From Leptobrachium leishanense (Eukaryota; Chordata; Amphibia; Anura; Megophryidae), in the NCBI GenBank assembly GCA_009667805.1, contig CM019069.1, positions 54,192,422 through 54,256,421 of the forward strand: a DNA stretch of 64,000 nt, written 5' to 3'. Below the pieces are notes generated by a model. It ran no database searches, had not been told where the DNA came from, and saw only the letters and a list, made by a program, of their open reading frames with translations. The position numbers and the translations under genes are program-made. Shown in pieces: positions 55,467 to 64,000 of the stretch; positions within the stretch are counted from its first letter, which is position 1, and each line of letters opens with the position of its first letter.

Positions 55467-57182
55467 TAGTTAAAAATTATATTTTGTTCAAAAAAGTTGA
55501 ACATTAAAACCAAAAAATGTATTATTATTTTACTGAATCTTCATTTTGTCAACTATCTGCTGCAAATGCAATGAGATGTAGCGGTGGCTGTTGCTATGAC
55601 AACAGATACAATTTTCATATTCCATGGTTAGTTCTGTCCTCGTCCTAACGTGCTGTCGTTAATGGGTATTGTTGCTATGTTTACAATTTGAGTGTTTAAG
55701 TAAAAAATATTTATACATACTCAATATTTTGTACCAAGATTTTCTAAACACATTTGATTAATAATAATGCTATAATAATACTATATTATACGGCTATTCC
55801 ATCTATGTTTCCCAACACTTTCTGTTAGGAGAGTGGGGATGGAGGAATGGATAGACAGATGGATGGACAGATTATCATGGAGCCCGATATCACCGAAGAC
55901 AAGATATACAGATCGTCATCAACGATTGCAAAGTCACGTGCCGAACCGCCAAACCAGAAGAAGTACTCCTGGTGTGCTCCTGCCTCAGCATTTTTCTGGA
56001 AGGTGTGACCATATTCAAACCTTCTTTTCCTTCACTGAGCTTTTACATTGATTATGTCAGAGATTGTAATGTGTTTTCTTCTCTACCCTGGGAGAGGCAG
56101 ACGTGTTTTTTTTTCTCTTGAACTCAGAGTCAACCATTGATTCCTAGCTATGGCTTCTCGCTGTAGGTCGATGTATGACCACATACACCGTGCTAGGACA
56201 TCACAAGCATCCTTTAGTTTTCTGAGGAAAAGATGCCACCCTGTGAAGAATTATGTAACATGATTTTATTGTTGCGCTGCAAAACAGAGCGGAATGACAC
56301 TTTCTTAGATGGTCTCACTAGAAGTCATAAAAGATGAATGGATCCATCACTCATTTGGCAATTTCTCCATGGCCTAAAGACTACAAATCAAAGACTGACC
56401 CCACAAGGCAAAGGAACTAAGATTATAATTTCACAAAGAAATATCTAGTCAACTCATAGTTGAACTTTGGCTTGAATCAGAATTGGCTTATCCTGAAAAC
56501 CAGCACATTGGGAGGATAAAGGCAGACACCGTATTACTTCACCCCTCACATGCTCCTACTCTATCGCTCGTTCTTCTTTCATTGTAGTGAGTGAAGGAAG
56601 TAACACCATTCAATACTGGTGGACCTAGAGGTGGGTAGCATCTTTCATGACTGTCCTTACTTTAGTAATAAATTGTGTGTACCCACAGACATTTCTAAGC
56701 CGATGAACCAGCTGAATGGAGCAACCATAGACTAAGCCATACATCGTATTCTAAAAGGAACCTTAATTTCAAAGGGGCCTACAATATATTCCATCCTGGA
56801 AGACAGTCTTCTGTTTATAACATGACCATTTGGGTATTTGGTCATGTTCTATAGCTCATGTTATAGCGCAGGGATTATACCGGATTGTTGCTCTTTATTT
56901 CACGCTTAGCCGAATAGGGGCCGGGTCATGGAATTATACAGCAGCATTCACTCAATACTAATGACTATGGGTAGTATGTGCGGGTTTCAACTGTCCTTTT
57001 GGCTTATTCTTTCATAAACCAAGCAGCATATCCTTTAAAATGGATTACTCTGCATTGCCCAAGTTAGTTGTATCTCTGTCCTCTTGTTCCTGTAATAGAG
57101 AATGCACCTAACATTAACTTTAGTCATGTGAACAGGTAGCTTTGTATGCACAGGTAGGTTTAATGCATAGGTATAGAACCCT
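55467..57182. other. Unassigned DNA
   Basis: The longest stretch in the window (1.7 kb) with no recognised repeat. Short open frames show no conserved motif, and I see no convincing exon with splice sites. Confidence 0.45.
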
Positions 57183-57482
57183 TCTTGTCGCCTCTTTTAC
57201 CACTTTGGAGGAATAAACCGTTTCAACCAGGTATGTCTCCCCAGTACTTTGTGAGGTTTGAAGCCTGTGGGCTGACTAGGATTAAAGACATGTATAGGGG
57301 GGGAGGTATCTTTAATTTTGGTGATAAGGGAGACCTTAGACCACACGACTTCTTTCAATTTATTCAATTTAGGTATTTTTTGACGTTACCAGAGATTAGA
57401 GAGGCCGCAATTGCCAGTTTAACCTATTTTGAATCAATATGTTATAACGGTTCCCTGCCGAGAGGGATGATATCAACTCTAT

Positions 57483-59599
57483 CAGGGTAATTCAAAGAGA
57501 ACCGAATTGCTTGAGAAAGGTAACCGAACTCTGAAAATCAGCGTTCGGTTACCTTTCTTGGCCATTCGGCTATCCAGAGAGCAGGCAATTCGCCAAATCC
57601 TGGCGAATTGCCTGCACATACGGTGCCTGTTCGGTGCCTGTTCGAGGGCAGTGAAATCCCCATGAAAAAGCACTGCTTCGAATATTCAGAGAACAAAAAC
57701 CAGCAGTGAAAGGTTCCCCTAATGCCCTGTCATTCGGTGGTTTAATTCGGCAAGTTTATTCAGGCGAATCCCATAGGCTTCAATGTTAAAAATATTCCCG
57801 TTTTAATTAAATATCTAATAAACCGTTCATTATAAAATTCTGCAGTAAAAAGTCTCTTTATTTATAGATTTTTTTAGGATATTTTAAGCATTTTTCTGGA
57901 TTTTTTTTTTTAAAAGTCCGTTTAACCCTTTCGCTGCTGAGGCTTTTCCCGCCCCTGTGCTGAGGTCATTTTTACCGGTTTTGCTCATCATGTTTAAACG
58001 TGTTTTGAAGGCTTATTTTAGTATATGACCCAGACATATTATATATCGTTCTTTCCGTCAGACTCGGTAGATTCATAATATGTCATTATTATATGTATAC
58101 GTTATGTCATGTCTGTATATTATAACAAAAATGCAATAAAATATGTATTTTCAATAATTTACAATGTGTAAAGTGTTTTTTTCACATTTTAACATGCGAG
58201 CAATTGCGGTATATTTTGTATGGGGTGCGCTTGTTAAAAAAATTAGAGATGGGGTCTCGTTACATTTTTTTTGGGGAAAATTACACTATTTTTAACAAAC
58301 GCACCGCATACAAAAATCGTTAGTGCAGCATCATTGTTCACATTATAATTGAAATGGGAACAATATTGCTGCATTAACAAACCAAAAAAAAAGTGTTTAT
58401 TTTTTTTTTATAATTTTTTTTTTAAATTTTTTTTATTTTTATTTTTCATTTTTTTTTTTTTACAACATTTTTCACTTTCATGTTTGGTATCGTTGGAACG
58501 GCCATGCTCTGGCCGATCCAACCATACCAAAATTTAACCCCTAACTGCCACGGATCGGGAGATAGGGAGTTCCAATGAACTCCCTATCTCCACAGTTGGT
58601 GGCAGTTAGGGGTTAACTCTAGGACTGGCGTCATCGTGCTACGCACGATGACGCCAGTCCTCAGGGGGAGTTCCCGGAGGCTTGGCCGACATCCAAGATG
58701 TCGGCCAGCTCCGGGAAAGGATCGCGAACCGGCGCTTTTCAGCGCCGATTCGCGATCCAGCTCCCAGGGGTTAATGCCAGGCATCATTTGGAAGGGCAGG
58801 CTGTGCCCTTCCAAATGATGCCTGGGTTAACCCTCGCAGAGCCGCCGATCGGGAGGAGAGAGGTCCGAAGGACCTCCCCCCTCCCTTTCAGGCGCCTCCT
58901 CCGCACATGCGGGGGGGCGCCTGAATTAGGTGTCATCGCGCTGCCGCGATGACACCTAATTCCGGCGGCTGTGGTCCCGGATGCGCGGCTGACATCCAGG
59001 ATGTCAGCCCGCACTGGGGGGGGGCCAGCGATCGGCCGGAACCCGGCCGAACGCTGACCCCAATACCAGCGGGAATGCTGAGGACGCGCTGAGCGCGTCC
59101 TCAGCATCCAAGTGGTTAAAAAAAAAAAAAAAGTCCGATTTTTGTTTTTTAAGTTTACTTATTTTTTCTGTAACAGCCCTTTTTATTATCATTCCCTGGA
59201 CCTCATATGTAAATTTCAGACATTTTCGCTCAGTAGTTTCTTTGCAAACCGCGTTTCAGTTTTCAAACATTCATGCAAACTGTTTTGCTAATTTATTCAC
59301 TGCCTCTTCTGCGGTCTCGGCTTTTTCCGGAGGCTGCGATCGGCTCCTGCTCGGATTTTTCGTGGTTTTCGGCAGGTTAATCCAGATGTTTTTGAGGGTT
59401 TTCAGTGTGCATTCGCTGGGTTTTGCAGTTAGTTTTCGTCAGGTATATGGCAGCTTTAACCTGCAATTCGGGGACCCTGTGGTGCTTGCTGAATACACCG
59501 CAGGGTCACCGAAATGGAATCGGCAAAAGGAACCGAATTGAAGAGAATGAAAAGTCGCCGAACGTGCAGTGACTTTTCGAATCTCTTTTAATTACCCTG
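57483..59599 (+). mobile_element. 3-bp-TSD DNA element (copy 7), split by a TTAA element
   Basis: Ends CAGGGTAATTCAAAGAG and the matching CTCTTTTAATTACCCTG, flanked by TAT (57480-57482; 59600-59602), inside L1 coding sequence. The left-end hairpin (GAAAGGTAACCGAAC and complement) is present. Without the 1.19-kb TTAA element it is ~0.92 kb, like other copies. Confidence 0.93.
57926..59115. mobile_element. TTAA-flanked non-autonomous element with hairpin chain (copy 2)
   Basis: Opposite orientation to 18440-19653. Flanked by TTAA (57922-57925; 59116-59119); ends CCCTTTCGCTGCTGAGG and CAGCATCCAAGTGG. The A/T-rich half comes first, then at 58478-59105 a chain of inverted repeats, e.g. AGGACTGGCGTCATCGTG / CACGATGACGCCAGTCCT type (58620-58660), GGCCGACATC-CAA-GATGTCGGCC (58684-58706), ATTAGGTGTCATCGCG and complement (58926-58962), GAGGACGCGCTGAGCGCGTC (59083-59103). 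No coding capacity. Confidence 0.93.
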
Positions 59600-59821
59600 T
59601 ATATGCACAGCTCTCCTCTGGGTCTTCTTTGTCAACACCAGGATATGCCTGGGAAAGGGAGCTGGGAGTCTCATTAGATAATGAAGACTGGCGGGAAATT
59701 TGGGAGGCACAGTTTCTATTTGCTCCACATTACAGGAACAATCAATAAAGACACTTATGAGACAGGAGGTAGAAAACCTACAAAAAGGTAAGATTTGTTG
59801 GTTTAAATCCATTCTTTTATA

Positions 59822-60748
59822 ATGGCAGGCTTGGTCCAGTGTAAGAGCTGTCATGCATTTGTTTTTAGATGCAATTTTTGGAGATTTTGAGTGTGCCTGA
59901 TATGTAGGCAGCTCTCTTTATTGCAGCAGGAAATTGCCTGTTTGAAGTCTGAGATTTGTAAATTATCTGTTAGACAAACTCAGGCTATGGCTATGACTGT
60001 CACAAAGACACTGCCACAGAGGCCTCCTAGGAGCGGCAGATGGACTACTGTAGGATCTGGTAGACTTAGAGTTGTGGATAGAAGTCATGTCCCACAGTCT
60101 GTGGCTCTTCTTAATTCTTTTGAGGCACTTTCAGAGTGTAGTGGTGAGACGGAAGTAGGCTCAGACACCATAGTTGAGGAACCACCATCCCCTATGCCTA
60201 AGGTATGCAGGACTGCAAGCAAGAACAATAAGGAAAAGGTGGGACATGATAGAAGGCAATTGTTGCTGGGTGATTCTATCATAAGAGGTGTTGAGCTGGA
60301 GAGTAGTGGTTTGGTGAGATGACTTCCTGGGGCTACTGCTCATAGAGACAAGAGACGTATTCTCAATATTGTCAAACAAGCAAAGCAGCAAGGGGAAGTT
60401 GATGTTCTAGTCCATCTAGGGACAAATGACTTGGCTAGCAATGAGGTTTCTGAGATTAAGGCAGATTTTTGTGTTCTTGGAGGTGAAATACAGCAGATTG
60501 CGTCCACTTTGTCATTCTCTGAAGTTTTGCCTGTGCATAACATTCAGGATAGGCAGATGCGCAATAGGGAATTTAATTTGTGGCTTCGGGAATGGTGTCG
60601 AGAGCAAGGATTTGGCTTTGTGTCCCATGATAGCTCTAATTGGAGCAGAAAGGAACTGTATAAAAAAGATGGTTTGCATCTTACTCATAGGGGAACATAT
60701 GTTCTCAGTGAGAAGTTCAAAGGTTTCGCAAAGAAATATTTAAACTAG
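59822..60748 (+). pseudogene. CR1 ORF1 protein (Zn-finger plus SGNH esterase-like), two stops
   Basis: I chose ATG 59822 because it begins a Cys-rich finger (MAGLVQCKSC; CLIC at codons 25-28) in the frame of all that follows. TGA codons at 59888 and 60320 are the only breaks, so the frame is otherwise open for ~308 codons. A short Leu-rich, likely coiled-coil stretch follows the finger (LLQQEIACLKSEI). The C-terminal part has the SGNH-hydrolase blocks: LLLGDSIIRG (Ser, about codon 150), HLGTNDL (Asn, about codon 199), and KDGLHLTHRG (Asp and His, about codon 282). CR1-type ORF1 proteins are known to carry such an esterase-like domain. The stop is TAG at 60746. Confidence 0.9.
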
Positions 60749-60810
60749 GAGGGGGGGACAAAAGGGTAAAAAACAATCTGCCTGATTGTCCCCCAGAACT
60801 AAATCTGAGG

Positions 60811-63326
60811 GTGCAAGCAACATGCAGGGAAAAAAATGACAAGCTCAGAGTCGTGTCTATAAATGCTCGCAGTTTAGTCAATAAAATCAATGAACTGGAG
60901 GCAATGATGGCAGCTGAAAAAGTAGATTTGCTTGAGGAAATAGCCAAAATGGCAATGAAGGGGGAAGTTATTATCATGGGGGACTTTAATCTTCCTGATG
61001 TGAACTGGAAAACTAAAACAGCTGGGTGCACCAGGAGTACAAATATTCTAAACTCCCTACTGGGATTATCTCTAACACAAGTAGTTGAGGAGCCGACCCG
61101 TAAAGAGGCCATATTGGATTTAATACTCACAAATGGAGGTTTGGTATCGGACGTTGTTGTAGGTGAAAATTTGGGATCTAGTGATCACCAGTCAGTATGG
61201 TTTAATATAAGAACAGGGATGGAGCCGCACCACACAAAAACAAAAGTTTTAGACTTTAAAAAAACTGATTTTTCTAAAATGAGATTTTGTGTGAAGGAGT
61301 CATTATCAGACTGGAGGAGTTTAAAGGGAGTCCAGGAGAAATGGGATTATTTAAAGGAAGCATTATTGAAGGCCACAGGCAATTGCATTCGATTTGTTAG
61401 CAAAAACAAAAAAGGGAAGAAACCACTGTGGTACTCTGCAGAAGTGGCCAAAATAGTGAAGAACAAAAAGACAGCATTCAATAATTATATAACAACTCAG
61501 AGTGAAGAAGATAGGCAAACCTATAAGATTAGGCAGAAAGAGGCAAAGCAATTTATAAGGGCTTCCAAAGCACACGCAGAAGAGAAAATAGCTCAGTCAG
61601 TAAAAAAGGGGGACAAAACATTTTTTAGATACATAAACGAGAAAAGAAAAGTAAAACAAGGATTAGTTAGATTAAAAACAAAGGAAGGAAGGTATGTAGA
61701 AGAGGAAAAAGTCTCGCTGACTGCCTCAATGAATATTTTTGTTCAGTCTTTGCAGAAGAAAAGGAAGGAAAGGGACCTCAGTTAGGAGGAAACACTAACG
61801 AGACAATTACATATCAGTTTACAGAGGAGGAGGTTCTACAGCAGCTGTCTAAAGTAAAGACAAATAAGTCAATGGGGCCTGATGGGATCCACCCTAAATT
61901 ATTAAAAGAGCTCAGTGATGTAATAGCAAAACCGTTAACAGATTTATTTAACCAATCCTTGCTAACGGGAGTCGTCCCAGAAGACTGGAAATTAGCAAAT
62001 GTTGTGCCCATTCACAAGAAGGGTAGTAGGGAGGAATCTGGGAACTATAGGCCAGTTAGTCTTACGTCAGTAGTGGGGAAATTAATGGAAACCATGTTAA
62101 AGGAAAGGATTGTTGAACATCTAAAAACACGTAGATTACAGGATCAGAAACAACATGGGTTTACCTCAGGGAGATCATGCCAAACTAATCTTATTGATTT
62201 TTTTGATTGGGTAACAAAAATAATAGACAAAGGTGGTGCAGTAGACATTGCTTACTTAGATTTCAGTAAGGCTTTTGATACTGTTCCACATAGAAGGCTT
62301 ATCAATAAATTGCAATCTTTGAGCTTGGATTGCAATATTGTTGAATGGATTAGGCAGTGGCTGAGTGACAGGCAACAGAGGGTTGTGGTAAATGGAGTTT
62401 ATTCGGCGCAAGGTCTTGTTACCAGTGGGGTACCTCAGGGGTCAGTACTTGGACCCATTCTATTTAATATTTTTATTAGTGATATTGCAGAAGGTATTAA
62501 TGGAAAAGTATGTCTTTTTGCTGATGACACAAAGATTTGCAACAGGGTTGACGTTCCTGGAGGGATCAGCCAAATGACAAATGATTTAGGTAAACTAAAA
62601 AAATGGTCGGAGCTGTGGCAATTGAGTTTTAATGTGGATAAGTGCAAGATAATGCACCTGGGACGTAAAAACCCAAGGGCTGAATATAAAATATTTGATA
62701 CAGTCCTAACCTCAACATCTGAGGAATGGGATTTAGGGGTTATTATTTCAGAGGATCTAAGGGTAAGTAGTCAATGTAAAAGAGCAGCAGGAAATGCTAG
62801 CAGAATGCTTGGTTGTGTAGGGAGAGGTATTAGCAGTAGGAAAAGGGAAGTGCTCATGCCACTGTACAGAGCACTGGTGAGACCTCACTTGGAGTACTGT
62901 GTGCAGTACTGGAGACCGTATCTCCAGAAGGATATAGACATCTTAGAGAGAGTTCAGAGAAGGGCTACTAAAATGGTGTACGGCTTGAAGGAGAAAAGTT
63001 ACCAGGAAAGGCTTAATGATCTTAACATGTACAGCTTGGAAAAAAGACGAGACAGAGGAGATATGATAGAAACATTTAAATACGTAAAGGGAATCCACAA
63101 GGTAGAGGAAGGGAGTATATTTAAAAGGAAACAAAGTAGCAAAACAAGAGGACATAGTATTAGATTAGAGGGGCAAAGGTTTAAAAGTAACATCAGAAAG
63201 CATTATTTTACTGAGAGGGTGGTGGATACATGGAACAGTCTTCCAGTTGAAGTGATAGAGGCCAAAACAGTAATTGAATTTAAGCAAGCATGGGATAGGC
63301 ATAAGGCTATCCTAAACAAAAGATAA
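60811..63326 (+). pseudogene. CR1 ORF2 protein (endonuclease-reverse transcriptase), defective
   Basis: Endonuclease start (VVSINARSLVNKINELEAM) is followed directly by EEIAKMAMKGEVIIMGDFNL: the section with the catalytic Glu (TETW-type motif) and roughly 100 further residues is deleted near 60938. The SDHQSVWF motif is present at about 61180. One frameshift lies near 61718-61725. Then the RT runs open: GPDGIHPKLLK, VVPIHKKGS..NYRPVSLTS, AYLDFSKAFDTV (motif A, ~62250-62285), GVPQGSVLGPILF (motif B), LFADDTK (motif C, ~62515-62530), HLEYCVQYW and the C terminus ending AILNKR at 63326. Family usual length is ~900-1000 residues. The long open RT suggests a fairly recent insertion, but the deletion and frameshift make it inactive. 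Confidence 0.93.
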
Positions 63327-63885
63327 ATCCAGGTAAAGTATCCATGTAATTGGGCAGACTAGATGGGCCGAAAGGTTCTTATCTGCCGACATTTTTGTAT
63401 GTTTCTATGTTTCTATGAGGTGGTACACTACTCCAGTTCTTCACAAGATGAGTGCTTCCACTCCTAGTCCTGATTTTTGTTGGAGGAATTGTGGGCTGCG
63501 TGGCTCCCAGTCCCACATGTGGTGGTTTTGTCCCTTAGTCAAAGTATATTGGGACTCGGTGCAGGTTCTGGTGGAAAGTATTTTTGGGATTACTATACCT
63601 GTAGATCCATGGACATATTTATTTTCAAAACCAGTCCCAGATCTGACATGCTTTCAAAACCGTCTTATTAGCAAAGATTTTCCTAGCCGCACAGAAGGCT
63701 ATTGCAGAGAAATGGAGGTCCCCCCATTTACCAACATTAGATCGCCTGTACCGAATAATGCAATATATCCAACTAATGGACGAATTATCGGCTAAAGTCC
63801 ACCAATCCATGCCAACGTTTTGTAAAATATGGGATAAATGGGACTCAAATGTTTCTATTATCTGAGGTAGGGAGGTACTTTTAGA

Positions 63886-64000
63886 CGAAAGTGGGCCCAA
63901 CCTATGGCCCATCGTAATTTTGTAAATCCAGGGGCCTCGTGATGGCCATAGGGGAGCTGATAGAAAATAAAAATATTATTATTATTTTTGTTATTATTAT
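63886..64000. other. Downstream of L1 coding end; ATT microsatellite at the window edge
   Basis: Follows the L1 stop with no coding features; the last ~35 bp are (ATT)n, plausibly the L1 tail. Confidence 0.5.

Larger units (their letters stand above)
59762..63414 (+). mobile_element. CR1 LINE, nearly full-length, inserted in L1
   Basis: Flanked by ATGAG (59757-59761; 63415-63419). Contains a 5' leader, ORF1, ORF2 and a 3' UTR ending in the CR1-style 8-bp repeat (TATGTTTC TATGTTTC). Intact relatives of this kind run ~4-4.5 kb; this one is 3.65 kb, partly from an internal endonuclease deletion. The 3' UTR motif GGGCAGACTAGATGGGCCG lies at 63353-63371. Confidence 0.93.
57183..63863 (+). pseudogene. 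L1 ORF2 protein, C-terminal part, in three pieces
   Basis: Piece 1 reads WRNKPFQPGM, GLTRIKDMY, ending MISTL. Piece 2 continues in the same frame when the insertion and one TAT are skipped (YAQLSSGSS..AWERELGVSLDNEDWREIW); one frameshift then leads into SICSTLQEQSIKTLM. Piece 3 continues RWYTTPVLHKM, then CWRNCGLRGSQSHMWWFC, the C-x3-C-x7-H-x4-C knuckle characteristic of L1 ORF2 C termini. A frameshift near 63660 precedes LAAQKAIAEKWRSP..LYRIMQYIQ and a stop near 63861. The reverse transcriptase and endonuclease are absent by truncation. The knuckle is thought to aid RNA binding in target-primed insertion. Confidence 0.9.
57183..63885 (+). mobile_element. L1-type LINE, 3' end, split by two insertions
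   Basis: Three pieces: 57183-57482, 59603-59761 and 63415-63885. Between them sit a 3-bp-TSD element (57483-59599) and a CR1 LINE (59762-63414). A possible 3' tail with TAAAAATATTATTATT runs to the window edge. 5'-truncated near 57183. Confidence 0.88.

Overview
This window looks like non-coding, repeat-dense chromosomal DNA from a vertebrate, most likely a frog. I infer this from the mix of repeats: many cut-and-paste DNA transposons and MITEs (hAT, Tc1/mariner, elements with 3-bp target duplications, elements flanked by TTAA), together with CR1, L2 and L1 LINEs and a tRNA-derived SINE. I found no exon of a host gene, no rRNA or tRNA gene, no CRISPR and no bacterial operon. Every protein-like stretch I recognise belongs to a transposable element and is broken.

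Layout. 1-553: 3' fragment of a CR1 LINE. 2.2-3.0 kb: a 3-bp-TSD DNA element split by a SINE. 4.1-6.0 kb: a Tc1 remnant split by a hAT-type element that carries a minisatellite. 7.3-9.9 kb: a satellite array with two related unit types. 10.3-20.6 kb: a four-level stack (MITE, hAT, Tc1, TTAA element) with target duplications or matching flanks at every level. 21.3-23.4 kb: MITEs. 24.1-27.7 kb: a second stack (MITE, hAT MITE, then a 3-bp-TSD element and an L2 LINE that itself holds a hAT MITE). 28-31.9 kb: a TTAA MITE, SINE pieces and unassigned DNA. 31.9-32.6 kb: a tandem 424-bp repeat of unknown class, with an inverted version at 39.4-40.5 kb. 32.8-36.2 kb: two more 3-bp-TSD elements and an L2 fragment. 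36.3-38.9 kb: a 5'-truncated L2 between two ~400-bp direct repeats. 42.6-49.3 kb: a second, complete-ended copy of the 10.5-kb hAT family. 50-53.6 kb: a hAT MITE, then a 3-bp-TSD element inserted in its own family member and holding a solo LTR. 54.4-55.5 kb: two MITEs. 57.2-63.9 kb: an L1 ORF2 3' end cut by two insertions, one a 3-bp-TSD element (itself split by a TTAA element) and one a nearly full-length CR1.

The elements relate by nesting, by shared tails (the SINE ends in L2 sequence) and by copy pairs that act as empty-site controls. The hAT at 42.6 kb shows the uninterrupted site where Tc1 entered the hAT at 10.5 kb, and the L1 reading frame is restored across the first inserted element when that element and one target copy are ignored. 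The least explained structures are the chain of about eleven consecutive hairpins in both TTAA elements, the 424-bp tandem or palindromic repeat, the two-type satellite, and the ~400-bp direct repeats around an L2 insertion. All homology calls come from motif recognition by eye; none was checked against a database.
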